Shown in pieces: positions 52,391 through 64,000 of a DNA stretch of 64,000 nucleotides. Location of the stretch: assembly GCA_013399305.1 (NCBI GenBank), contig VXAI01000082.1, forward strand, positions 1,985,620-2,049,619. The letters run 5' to 3'. The DNA is from Rostratula benghalensis (Eukaryota > Chordata > Aves > Charadriiformes > Rostratulidae). The translations under genes were made by a program, and so were the position numbers. A model generated the notes under the pieces. That model did not search any database, had not been told where the DNA came from, and saw only the letters and a program-made list of their open reading frames with translations. Position 1 is the first letter of the stretch, and every line of letters begins with the position of its first letter.

Positions 52391-54779
52391 AAGAGAATTA
52401 CCTGAGATGATGTTTCTCAGCATGTGTTTGTAATGTCTGTTCCATTACCAAATTGAATGTGTGCTAATTAGCTTATCCTGTTGTATTTTTGGGTGACGTT
52501 TTTAATCTGCAAGCTTAATGATTGTGAAAAGTATTTTTAGAGTATATTTAACTACTGAATTTTTGGGAAAGTTACCACTTGGAAAGCTTTCTCTTTTTTT
52601 TTTTTTGTTTTTATAGTTCTAGATGCACTACTTCTATAATCTACTCTATCATATACATGTACTTATATATTTTCTTGGATTTATTACAGAAGTTAAAATG
52701 TGTTAGAAGTGGTTTTCTTAAAAATTCAGCTGACATGCTTTATGAAATTACCTCTATGGGAACAGATTTTTGGAGGGAAACCACCTTGAGGATATGCATG
52801 TTTTCTTCGATTAGTATGTATCCTACTTGCCTATGTTTTTCTTGTGGAGCTGTTCTAGATTGCAACATTTTTAATACTTTTGTTTTTGTGTTGCCCCTAA
52901 CTCAATTTTCATTTTTGTATCAAGTGTACAGTTTTGGCACCTCAACAACTCTTTCTGTGCATATCTCTCTTCTGGCTTGTACCAAGAGTTGCATCTGCTT
53001 TTGACTGTGGTCCTGAGGGTTATAACTGATTCTATCTGAATCTTATAAAAAGCTTTCTTTTAAGATACGTATAGAGAGACTTACATGATCACAGATGATA
53101 CTAAAGTCATCAAATAAATCAAATGCCACCAGTCATGTCTAGCAATGCATTCATGAGCTGCAGCCTTGCAGTGGTGTGAAATTCACACCTGGGCTTTCTA
53201 GTGCTGTAGGATATTTAACAAAGGAATTTTCAAGCATTACGGGGCTGTGCTAAGATGAAATATCTGTCCTGGATGTGGTAGATGTAGGGAGAAGTGGTGC
53301 TTTTACATGCATGTGTCTATTGACACATGCAGTGCATAAACTATTCTATGTGTGTGCTTAACAATTTCCTTTTACTACTAAGTTTATTTAGAATTGTTGC
53401 AAAGTGTTTGTCCTAAAAAGTCTGTTAGGAAAAGAAATTGAGGAGAAACTCAGTAATTCCTCAGCCGGCTGTAGCAACAGCTATTTCTGAGTGATTCTCA
53501 TCCTCTCACCCATAAAATCAGCATAAAATTGACCTAACATTGCCAGATCAGATTGGGTATCTGGAGAGCAATCCTCAGGGAAAAGAAAATTCAGTCTGTG
53601 TAAATCTGAAGATAATGTGCATAAAGTTGCAGAATTGGATTATACTTTCTCTTTTTATTTCTAAATCAGTACCCTTTTGTTTCTTCCTTTGCAGTGCTTG
53701 TGAGAAGTTGCCACAAAGATGTGTCAGATGCTGCCTGAGCCTAGCTCCAAAAGCAGAAACAAACATAATCTTTCGAAAAAAGCCCAATCCCTGACTCGGA
53801 TAATTATCATAAAATCCCAAGGCTTTTGATAGGTGTTAGGGTTTGATTTCAGGGAATGAAGGATGAAAAGAGTATAGTAACCTTCCTTTTTGAAGTACAA
53901 GTCACATCAGATTTTCTTACTTAATAAATGTATGGCAAGTACCTACTAAAATAACCAGTTAAAAGCCAGTAATAACAACTGCGAAACCCAGCTCAAAGCA
54001 GTTGGACAAGTATTGGAAGCGTATAATTTTTGCTGAATGTAGCACTGAATGTTTTTCTTGAATTGAGTTAGGAATATTTTTTAAAATGTTGTCTTTCCTT
54101 GTTTTCACAAAGGAGTATTAAGAGCATTATTCTGCCTGTTTAGATCACATGAATTTAATTGTACTCTCATGATATTTATACCCTTTCATGATATGAAAAT
54201 AAATGTTGTTATACCTGTAGTTTGCTGAACTGGAATTTACTTTAGAGTTGCTTTCGTTATTTTAAATGAGACCAGAGTAGTATGAGAACTCCCAAATAAT
54301 ATGAAGTGAAGATAGCAAACTGAGCAGGACAGTATACTACAGTTGCAGGTTTTGTATCTGTTGGCATATCAGGGCACCAAACAAAGTTATTGGAGCTGTT
54401 GATCTTGTTAAAGGGTATCCCCATGCAATGTTGTCCAACTCCATTAGAACATCACGGAGATGTGAAGATACTACCCATTTTGTGACACCAAACCCCAAGT
54501 TACCTAAAGCCAAGTTTTGCTTAATTTTGAGATTATACTTTGCTCCTAATTGTGACCTTTAAAAATTATGCTTGGAGGTTTTGCTATTGCAATCTGCTTC
54601 CTTTTTTGAAGCCTGGTGTTTATACTTCCACTAAGAAAGAAATTACATTTCTTTCCCATTTAGAAGCTTATAGATTAAACATTTTACAAAGTATTAAAAA
54701 CCCCTGTATTTTGATATTGTGCTGCTAAAGGTTCAGTATACTGAAGGTTTCTCATGTAACTGTACTTCACATCTGCCAA
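52391..54779 (+). other. DENND1B intron 2, fifth part
   Basis: AT-rich intronic DNA with a T-run at about 52592-52605. No exon, RNA gene or repeat family is recognised. Confidence 0.6.
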
Positions 54780-55060
54780 AATGATCTGCCCGGTTTCATT
54801 GCGGCGAAGAGGGGAGCCTGCCAAGTCCACTCCTCCCCGGCCCTGCTCCCTCAGCCTGCCTCACTGCACAACGGTCCTGCACCTATGTGCAGACAGTAAC
54901 TCAAACAGTTTTGCAATTGAAGCAACTGTTGCAAATGGTACAAGAAGACGTGGGAAGTTCTGAGCAAGAAATAGGTGATAAGAAACGGAACCAGACACAG
55001 CTGGTAACCAGTTTGTGTTTCATGAGGTCTAGCGAATTCTGCTGCTGGGTGAAGCAATCC
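54780..55060 (+). other. GC/CpG-rich patch with coiled-coil-like open frame, 2.3 kb before exon 3
   Basis: About five CpG fall within 54788-54875 (CCCGG, GCGGCG, CCCCGG, AACGG), inside AT-rich intron. Just after it an open frame from 54887 reads QTVLQLKQLLQMVQED and continues E/Q/K-rich, a coiled-coil-like make-up. A GTAACC donor-like site follows at 55001. Further on the frame runs into poly-T-coded Phe, so the whole frame is not a gene. Possible uses are an internal promoter with first exon, or a decayed old element. I recognise neither. Confidence 0.25.
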
Positions 55061-57362
55061 TGCTTTCTTGTCACCACAACTCCCCATTCCCTGTTTTTGC
55101 TTCCTTTTTTTTTTTTTTGGTTTTTTTTTTTTGGCACAAACCCGGGGGGTTTGGGGAACTGATCTGATTGATGCTGACCTGAAAAGTTCTGTGCAGTTGG
55201 TTTGACCTTGGTCAGTTCCCTCTTCTAGTTAAGCATGTAGCCACAGTCTGCACCAGCAGGAGAGACATCATGGTACAGGATCACCAACAAGTAGCTGGTA
55301 GCAGGAGTGCAGTGGAATTGCTCCTTTACAGAGAAATTTATGCTTGAAATGTTTGTGAGCATATGGCCTTATATTTGCAAGCTCTTCTGAAGTATTTTTT
55401 GGATTCTGCACTATTTCCAGTGGTTTTTAGCAAATAATGTATGAATTGTTTAGCACTGAGGTTTTGATATCTGCTACCATGCTTGCTGCTCCTTGAATTT
55501 ATCAGAGATCACTGTTGATATATAATTACTTTCTTTTTCATGATTCTAAATTGGAATAAAAATAAAAGATCCCATACAGTATGAGCAGTGAGATACTCAG
55601 ACTCCATTACACAAATGCATTTGTGATTCAAATACATGCAAAACAGATGGATGAAAAAGGTTTCAGTAATTGTGTTTATTTGCTCTTCTATTTTTATAAA
55701 CATAGCATCTTATCTGTTATTTCATGTCTGCCTCCAAAAGTTCTTGCTCCCCATACTAGATAGAGGAAGATCCCTTGTGCAAAATACATACCTTTTCATA
55801 AATAACAGCTGCAGAACCCTCCCTAGATGTTCTTAGGAGGACAGAGTTTTCTTGTCCAATGAGAAGAGTTAATAGCCACATTTTCATTTTCATCTAAACT
55901 CTTGGTTAGGTTTGAATTAGATGAAAATTATGTCTAAATTAGTTTGAGTTGATTGACAAGTTGACTTTTGCAACACATTCGAAATGTTATGTTCCACTGT
56001 TGGTTTAACATCTGGCCTGGGGTGAAGGAGGTATATGGGCTTCCATCTCCACCTCCTTGTGATTGGGCCAGTGGCAAACACGGGTGCAACAGCTGCATGT
56101 TGAATAGTAGGATTTGAAGTCAGCAGGTGGGAATGAAAACGCCATCAATGGCATTTGCCTTCCATTAAAGCTTCAATTTTCAGGAGCAAACACATGTGGG
56201 AGGATGAAGAGTAGAAGCCTCCATACTTTGCCAAAAGTGGAGAACCCTCTAGTTCTGATGTAAAACGTAGCAATAACATGGAAGTTTCTGATTGATCAGA
56301 CAGTGCTAGTGTTAGAGACTCAAGTTTGAAATCCAAATACATTTCCTAGATCTTGGCTCCTCAGAAGAAGGTAGCCAAGAGGTTGCAGTTCTCATCAGCC
56401 AGTTTCCCCAGCGCTTGCAGCTGGGTTTCTCCATTCATTTTGGTGCCTTCTGGCACCCAGAGCTGTCAGTGGTGAGAGGATCTGCCTGATGTCGGCCAGG
56501 ACATGAGCAGAAAATAGAGAGCTCTCCATTTGGCACAGCCTGGGCATGCCTTGCAGGAAGGTGGGTAATTCCACTTTTAGCACATGCTGCTGATAATCTG
56601 TTGTATAAAAGTGCATCATGGGTGTTTGTGGGACAGTTTAATAGCAGCACCTTGGGAAGGTTTTGTATTGCAGGAGATTAAAAGCTTTGGGTGGATGGAG
56701 AGCATAATTTATTTTTTATTGAAAGGTTGTGGTTCAGCACGTTGTGTTAGATGCCTTCAAAATAATGTTAATTGTAGACTAATATATAGACTAACACCGA
56801 TTATTTTGATAATCAATAGTTTATATTAGGTTGATGCAGACTTTAAGATATTGAAATGTTGATTTTAAGTGGCTGTGAACAAAAAATATTCAAACGTGCT
56901 AATTCTTTTGAACTGTTCTTTGAGAGTGTTGGTTACACTGGTACTATCTTTAAAATCATAAATGGCACTTTTCTATACCACATAGAGATCTTTGGTTTAC
57001 CCTTCTTATCGTTTACATCTCTTTTTTTTTTATATATCACTCTATTTTTTTAATTAAATTAAAATGTGAAAATTGAATATGTGCTTAAAAATGAACTACT
57101 CAAAGGTTAAAAAGAAAGACTTGAATATGAAAATAGTTTGGTGCGTTGTGAGCTGCTATTGTATGTAAAACAATAAACATATAGTTTCATAAATATGAAA
57201 TGTCTTTTTAATAATCTAGTATCTTCCTTAGTTTTTAGATACACTTTTGCACTTGCCTCAAAGCTTGACGCTAAGCTGACCCTCTCTTTAATATTAATGT
57301 ACTCTGACTGTAATACTCTGTTCCTTTGCCTCTGATTAATGCTGTCTGTCAATTATTTACAG
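55061..57362 (+). other. DENND1B intron 2, last part
   Basis: AT-rich intronic DNA with T-runs at about 55108-55119 and 55122-55132. It ends in the TCTGTCAATTATTTACAG acceptor of exon 3. Nothing else is recognised. Confidence 0.65.
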
Positions 57363-57406
57363 ATCCAGTGGTACTGTGGAAGTTCCCGGAGGACTTTGGA
57401 GACCAG
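57363..57406 (+). CDS. DENND1B: DENND1B coding exon 3
   Basis: This 44-nt exon lies between a TTTACAG acceptor (ending 57362) and a CAG/GTTGGA donor (GT at 57407). The G carried over from exon 2 plus AT makes Asp. Fourteen codons follow, giving DPVVLWKFPEDFGDQ and ending on a complete codon (phase 0). The WKFPEDFGDQ block is the most diagnostic piece in the window for DENND1B over DENND1A and DENND1C. The exon is too short to appear as an open frame and was found by reading for the family motif. Its donor, with T rather than A or G at +3, is weaker than that of exon 2. The next coding exon is outside the window. Confidence 0.92.
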
Positions 57407-60400
57407 GTTGGAAACATGAGATTGAACTTTTTTTTAATGTTAGAATAATAATAAAAAAGCTCTCCTATTCAGCTGTGGAGAGGCAGATGCTAATGATAGC
57501 GGGGAGGAAGTCTTCACCCAACTGGTGGCTTGGTGATTAGAATGCGTTTGTGACAGGAATATGCAATAGCAGTTGTAGAGCATTGTATATCATAATAATT
57601 CTCTGTATCATCTTATTTGGATACGGAGTATTTTATAAACTGTTTCTGCTGAAGGTGTTGTTTTTTTTATCTGTTGTAGGATTGGAAAATATGGAAAATT
57701 TATCAACAAAACTTTCCCAAATGTTGATGCTATAAATTGTGTCAACAAAACCCACCAGAACAAAAAAGTTGAAGAGCTGCATGTGTATGTCCCTTTAATG
57801 TCAGAACCCGTGTGTCCTGTTCCTTTAATCCTTTACAGTGCAAGATTTTATACATTTATTTAATAACATTTTAGATACCCTATAGTTATTTGCTTGGAGA
57901 AAAAATAAATAATTCTCAGACATTTGTAAGGGACAATGATCTAAACTTACTTAATTTGAAAGCATGAAAATCCAAGTTTCTACCTATAATTAATCCTTCA
58001 AGGAAAGATCAATTATTTCACTGTTTATATTAATAGCAATTGATTTTCTCCTGGACTATTAAATTTATTAATATTAAACTTTAATGAAACTATTAAATTT
58101 TATTATTTCAACAACTCTCAGATTACTTCCTCCCATGGAAATATTTTCTTTTTAGACCAACAGTGTCCAACATATTTTTCATTGGAGATACCAACACAAT
58201 AGATGATATGGAAATAATTTTGTATGGTAGACCGTGATAAATTGTTGATTTTTTTTTTTCTTTTTAAATCAATAGTACAGGAATCTATAAAGACAGCTAT
58301 AACGTGATTCATGATGAAAGGAATAAATTTACAAACATAGAAGGCAGGGTGTCTGGTGAGGGAATAGCATCAGTCAGAAAAACAGGAGTCTATAAGATAG
58401 TTATAAATGGTATATGAACAAAGTGTGCTGTTATATATTCTTAGCTAGACATCTAGCAAGTTTTGATAATTTTCCTGGCTGCTGAATGATCATCTTCATT
58501 ATCATTTTAATTCTTTTTTTCCTAGTTTGTTTTGTTCTTTTTCTTTTTCCTAAGAAAGACTTGATCTTAAAAAAGAAAAAAAAAAAAAAGGGAAATTATG
58601 TATGAAGAAAAATGGGAGCTTATTCAATAAGTCGAAGGTTATTCAAAGAACAGCTGGTGTAGAAAAATGATTAGAAGATGAAACCCACTGAAGACTGGAG
58701 GGGGATCATACAAAGATGCTATAGACATACCTAATCTATAAAAAGCACAGTCGTCAGGCAGCTCCCTCCCTTTTGGCTCTTAAAGAACCTATGCCTGCAC
58801 ATTGCCTCAGCAGTGTGAGGAATCTAGTGTTTCAGGGAAATTGCTTGTGTTCCTGGAAAACAGTATGTTTTAATCCTCATCCTTTGCAGGAGAAGTTTTC
58901 CTATTAGAACCGTGGGATTTGCACAGAATATGTAGCAGCTTCTGGAGCAACCCCCTGAGCCAAGTAGTCACTTGAAATCAGCAGAAGCTGCCTGTGCGCA
59001 TGCGCGTGTGTGTGTGCATGTTGAACGCGGTAGGTTTGGATTTGGAGACCTGAATATCTACTAAATTTAATATTTTTAAAAAATGAGGTCTCAGTGAAAC
59101 TTCCAAGGCTAATTTCAGTGAAAATTTTTGGGGAGAATGTGTAAAGAAATAAAAAAAAGGAAGAAAAAGTATATTCTCCATCCTATTTTCCAGTCATTTC
59201 TATTTTAAATGTAAAATGTGTGAGTTAGTTTTTGGATGTATCCCAAAGAATCATCTTTCCTAAAATCTAAGGGCTGTCTGTTTGCACAGTGATGTGATAA
59301 CAGCGGGCAAAATATTTTCCTCTCATCCAGAATTTTTCTACAGTTTATCATGTCACCTTTTTGTTGCTTTCATAATGCGAAGAAAACTTGTCTAAGCCAT
59401 TTTGATATATTCCTCTTCTTTCTCATGTTCGTCCTCTCAGTATGCCTGAACTTTCCAGTGCTTATGCATCTCTAATCCTCTAATCTTATTCCTGTGGCCT
59501 GCCATTTTCTTTTCTGCTGGGCAGTATTCTTTTTGGTTTTCTTTTTTCTTAAATGCTGACTTTCCTAAACCTTGTTTTTCAAAACATCTGTTTTGGATGG
59601 GATGTAGAAACTATAGGTGATCAAGCAAAAGAAAAGATGAGTGATTTGTCATAATCACTTACAATCCATTAAGTAAAAGAAATATTAAAGCGCAGTTTTG
59701 GTACCCCAAAAGAATTTGCAGGCTTCATTGTTGATTTCCTGACTGGCCAAGACTGCAGGCAAACCACTTATTTTCTGTCTGGTAATTCTTCAGATGCCAG
59801 AGTAAAAAGGAAACAGGAAAAACAGTGAATAGGGAAAGAAAAAAAAAAAAAAAAGGCAATGTGGGTAATAAATAATACCTCTCTTTACCAGGAGAGTTTA
59901 TGTGTGGGATTTTTTAGTGGTGTTTTTTTGTTTGTTTGGTTTTTGGTTGTTTTTTTTTTTATGGTGAGAGTAATTAACTTTACTAAAATTAACTTTACTA
60001 CTCTCAAAACTATCAATTAAACAATAAACTCATGCTGGGTAGAATTCTAAGTACAAAGAACCACACTGCCATTTCAAAGAAAATCTTTGTCAAAAAGTAC
60101 CTCAAAACCCAAAAGAACTAAACTATTTGAGACATCATAGTGTTAAAATTTACTGTTGTAATAGCATTAATGCTATATACATGAATTTGACAATGTTAAA
60201 AAAGTACAGAGTAATCTAAGCACTGTAGAAAAAATGTGAAGATTACCAGTTTGAGCATACATAGCTCTTCCATGGTTGTCATCAGAAGCTTACATCTGGA
60301 TGAAGAATGGGTTGTAGTCATTTAATGGAATATTTTTTTATTATTTAAAATAGATTTTGAGTTCATTTTCAAATGTGCCTTACAGGCTCTCTCTCGTAGT

Positions 60401-63400
60401 ATGTTCCAAACTCCTGTTGTGCTCAATGGAATTCTTATGATACAATGTGTATGTTCTTAATCTTGAAATTCCTATTTTGTTTATTCAGACTAGTTAGACT
60501 AGAGTTTAATTTCAGCCCTGAGAGCTCATTTTCAAACAGAAGTCTATTCAGAGAAAATAATAATGCTATGATATCTGGGAAAAAAGAATCTAGTAGTTTT
60601 TAGTTCTTCTGAAGAGATACATTTTCTTTTTCAAATTGTTGTCACCCAGTAGAACTGAGATTTGCTGACGGTAGCTGTCCCCTCATGGCAGTGGAGTCAG
60701 TGGCAAAGCTCTATTGGTGTCAGATGTGTCCTGAAGCCTCCAGGATGCCTCTGTTCATAGCTGTTCTGGAAAGAAAACCACTCAAGCTCTTGGGTTGAAA
60801 CATTCCTGGGCAAAGGAGTGGTGTTGGCACAAGGAAGGATGAGAGCACAGTGCTGATAGCACCAGCAGGACTTAGTGGCTCTGCCAGAGGCACTGCTGCT
60901 TTCTCTGTTGTCTTAACCTTTGAAGTCTAACATTTCTCACAAAGTTTGTAATGACAGCTATTTTGGATATTGTTTTTAGCTGTGTAAGAATTCAGTTGCT
61001 TTTTAATCGGACTGATTATTGGCTAAAAGTTATTTCCATCTGCAATAGGTCCCCGAGTATGTTGTGTGTAGAAAAAACGATCCTTTGAATAGTTCTTATT
61101 CTTCCTTCTAATCATGCAATTTCTTTCTTTAGTCTGCCAAATCTCTGCTAGTGAAAAACATCTCACCCAAAAGACAATAGAAGCTGCTAATATGGCAGGA
61201 GATGGTCTTACCAGGAGCCACTTTAGTAATATGAAATATGACAAGGGGTTGTTGGCTGAAGATGTGGGTTAAGAAAGAATTGAGACCCTGCATTATATTG
61301 TTAGTTGCATTGCAGATTATATCATTTTATCAATCGTCTCTTGCTCTCATTTTCTAAGGAAGCAGGCTAAATCTGCTTTTTCGTATCAGACTTTTCCCAA
61401 ACCCTGCAGATAAGTAACTAGCAAATGACATGGCATCCCATGTCAGGAATCTCTATTTGTTTTCTATGACATTACTGTAACACTCTTTGTGTTATTATCT
61501 CATATTTTGTATCATAACATCTGGGGTTTATTTTTAATGTGCCACAGTATGCAAAAGTCACCACTGAATTGTAAAGCCTTACTCCTTATCCTGTAGTGAC
61601 CCAACTACTAAAGCCTGATATTCTATGTTTAAATCTATCATTCATGTGAAAAGATTCATATATAAAAGAAATACACAGATACACGTGCATGTTTGTAAAC
61701 AGCAGTTGTTTAAGGAATAAATCCCATGACGAACTAATATATTAATCTTCCCTCAGCAAAGCACTTACCATGCACTTTACTTTCAATGTATGTATTAACT
61801 ATTGAAAGTTAAGCCTGGCTTAAATGAATGTCTCGTTGGAGTCAAAGTGCTCAGTTTCTTGCAGGATGAGATATTTAATTGCATGGATCACAGCAGCAAT
61901 TATATAAATGAGGTCAATATAAAGGAGATTATATTCTTTTTTTCAAAGATTCAAATAATAGCACAAGTTTTATTTTAAAAAAAGAAATAAAGAAGCTCAA
62001 GAAGCAAGCTAAAGTCTGTTACCTGGGTCAAAATAATGTGTGGAAGCCAATCGTGATGATTTTGTGTTCCTCTGTCTTCTCCTAGGAGAGCAGCAGGAAC
62101 CCAGGAGGTATGAGACTCTTTACACGCTTCAAGGCTGCAGGCGTGCTGTTAGGGGATACATCTCCCCAGCTCTCTGCATTTGATGGCTTTGTTCCTTTAT
62201 TCTGATGAGGCTTTAAATACTTGTTTCAAATGTTTATGTGAACTAGATAGGTGCTTGCTTTGGTGCTTTTATTTTTATCAGTAAATCCTAAAAAGGCTGT
62301 AGAGATTTTGTTGCTTGTGTATTGAAAAAGTTGATTAGCATTTGGGAACATCAGTACTAATTTTCAAAAATATTTTTGTCTAAATGTTACACATTATTGT
62401 TTGGTTTAAGGGTATTTTGGTACTTGAATCCCAGTGTAACTTTGCAGAAAACAATTAACCTAGCTGAGATGATGGCAACTTTGTGCATTGCAAGAAAGTT
62501 TTATCAGGTTGGGATAGTGTCCTGTGATTTCCTGAGGCTTTGTGTTTGAAATACATATTATTTTTGTTGAACAACACCGTATGTGTAAGGCAGCAATGCT
62601 TTCTGTCTATGCAAATCACAGCTGATACGTGATCAGCAGAAAAACCTTGAGGTGTATTTATAGCTGCTAACTGCATTGTGTGAACAGAAAAGATCTGCCT
62701 GGTCCTGATAAATATTCTGTGAAATAACTGCCCATCTAGACATGCTGGAACACCCAGGATCACTGAGACTCTTACATCATTCAAAATGTAAATATTCCAC
62801 AGTGCATTTTTTTTTTGTTAAATGAAGAGACAGAGTAAATACGAGACCTTTATTTTTAAAAATCATAAAAGCCCAATTCTGAAAACTTGGAAGTTTCTTG
62901 AAATTTTAAGTACAGGTGGCAATGTCAGGTATGTTTATTTTCAGGGTTGTGGCAGTTTTGTTTTATAGAGCTTTTAACTTAAAAATGTTGAACTTGATCA
63001 GCATATGGTACTGGCCAGCCTCATCTCTACCAGCTCTTTTGTTATCTTGTTATTGTTATAGGTCTTAATGACAGTTGTAAGCCATAGTTCTGGATGCAGG
63101 GGTTAGTCCACCCTGGGGAGGAGAGGAGAAACAGCAGTGTGGATTATGGAAATATGAATTGATCTAAAAAGCAGCTCTCTTGTAACAGAATGGGACTCAA
63201 AGAAAGACTGGGGAGAAGCTGGTGAAAAGACGATGGAATATGATGTGAAAATGATCATTTGAATGCTTTCCTTTTCATTCCCAGCTGCTGTGTTCTGGTG
63301 AAAAGGCACACATTTGTATATCTTAAGGCTGGGTGAAAAAGGGCCAGATGAATGGAATTACTTGTTAGATATGTTTTCATTTTGAGTCAGATAAATTATG

Positions 63401-64000
63401 TGCATTTTAATAGACTGTATGCATATGCTAGCCTTTTTTTTTTTTTTATCATACAGCTGTGATATTGGGGCACTACATTTTGTAGATAGGTTATTTTCTC
63501 TGTTTGCTTAAATAAGTACAGTATTAATATTTGACTGTCCTTCAGCTATTCCGTATCAACCTATCGAAAATAACTGTTGGTGATTTGGTGTATTCCTACA
63601 GCCTTCAGTGATGTGCTGAACCCAAGAAGAAAAAATTAACTGATGGCTGAAACAGTGATGACAATAGTTTGGAATGTCTTCCAGAAAGACTGCCAAATTG
63701 TCATGTGTGATGTCATTGTTGATTGACCTCAACTGCCCTCAGAATATTCCAGTCTAATGTCATCTAATTCCTTATTCCATGCTACCTTATACTTTCTCAT
63801 CTACTTGCTTAGTACCCTCATACACTTTAGTCTTTGATATGTTGCCACTGTTTTACTTTCAGCATTGCTCTTGTGTCTTGAGCTTACTGCTGCTCTTTGA
63901 GGAATATCCTAACTTCATTTTGTTAATGAAATAACTTTATTTTACATATTACTTATGTTAGGAAGTGGTCTGAGATCAAATGTCATAATCCAAGTATGAT
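57407..64000 (+). other. DENND1B intron 3 (runs off the window)
   Basis: AT-rich intronic DNA. Long A-runs on the + strand appear here (about 58574-58588 and 59840-59855), unlike the T-runs of the earlier introns. I searched for the next DENND1B exon by its expected KFCFPFDVER-type coding and did not find it. No other gene or family repeat is recognised. Confidence 0.75.
58993..59020. repeat. Alternating purine-pyrimidine tract (Z-DNA type) with NRF1-type palindrome
   Basis: Twenty-eight bases alternate strictly between pyrimidine and purine (TG, CG and CA steps). The palindrome GCGCATGCGC at 58996-59005 is a perfect match to the NRF1 consensus core. It lies in AT-rich intron outside any CpG island. 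Confidence 0.75.

Larger units (their letters stand above)
17423..64000 (+). other. DENND1B: DENND1B gene span, 5' part (exons 1-3; continues past the right edge)
   Basis: This is the gene extent from the start codon to the window edge. Three coding exons are visible and splice in phase into 42 residues. The product is recognised as DENND1B from memory of the family N-terminus: the KVKC, ASENEDPVVLWKFPEDFGD block is typical of DENND1B, whereas DENND1A has a QFPEDYSD-type block here. DENND1 proteins are clathrin-associated guanine-nucleotide exchange factors for Rab35 and act in endosomal recycling. DENND1B has also been linked to T-cell receptor down-modulation. Only the first strands of the uDENN module are encoded here. 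The rest of DENN and the C-terminal tail must lie beyond base 64000. I looked for the next expected exon (the KFCFPFDVER region) in 57407-64000 and did not find it. Confidence 0.93.

Noticed and set aside
1..64000. CRISPR arrays, tRNA, rRNA, snRNA genes and endogenous retroviruses
   Set aside because: I looked for repeat-spacer arrays, tRNA A/B boxes in a cloverleaf, U6-like starts and retroviral gag/pol motifs, and found none that hold up.

Overview
The window looks like a piece of bird (or at least sauropsid) nuclear chromosome. The DNA is AT-rich and nearly gene-empty. Its recognisable repeats are CR1 LINEs of several ages, and there is one sharp CpG island. No bacterial, organellar or viral genes are present. 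Species cannot be told from this sequence. Nearly all short open frames are chance frames in non-coding DNA.

One gene can be supported: the 5' end of DENND1B (connecdenn 2, a DENN-domain exchange factor for Rab35), on the + strand. A CpG island at about 16870-18115 holds the promoter, the 5' UTR and the 17 coding bases of exon 1 (17423-17439). Exon 2 is at 20160-20224 and exon 3 at 57363-57406. The three exons join in phase (1-2-0 boundaries agree, all introns GT-AG) and give the first 42 residues, the start of the uDENN module. Intron 1 is 2.7 kb, intron 2 is 37.1 kb, and intron 3 runs off the right edge. The rest of the gene lies beyond the window.

Layout: 1-16870 is upstream intergenic DNA with two CR1 copies (5036-6141 and an old one at 7750-9270), a relic repeat and some exon-like stretches of doubtful meaning. 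16870-18115 is the CpG-island promoter, with G-quadruplex motifs, two short upstream ORFs and an 89-base assembly gap. 18115-57362 is intronic, with one truncated CR1 (27040-27529), one ancient reverse-strand CR1/L3 relic (52178-52390), GC-rich patches, and a phase-matched candidate alternative last exon (31875-32104). 57407-64000 is intron 3, with a 28-bp alternating purine-pyrimidine tract that contains a perfect NRF1-type palindrome.

I found no clearly new biological system. The observations most worth checking are the candidate truncated DENND1B isoform, the start-stop upstream ORF whose stop codon supplies the Kozak -3 base of the real start, the possible decayed exons near 1.9, 2.8 and 7.3 kb, and the Z-DNA/NRF1 tract in intron 3.
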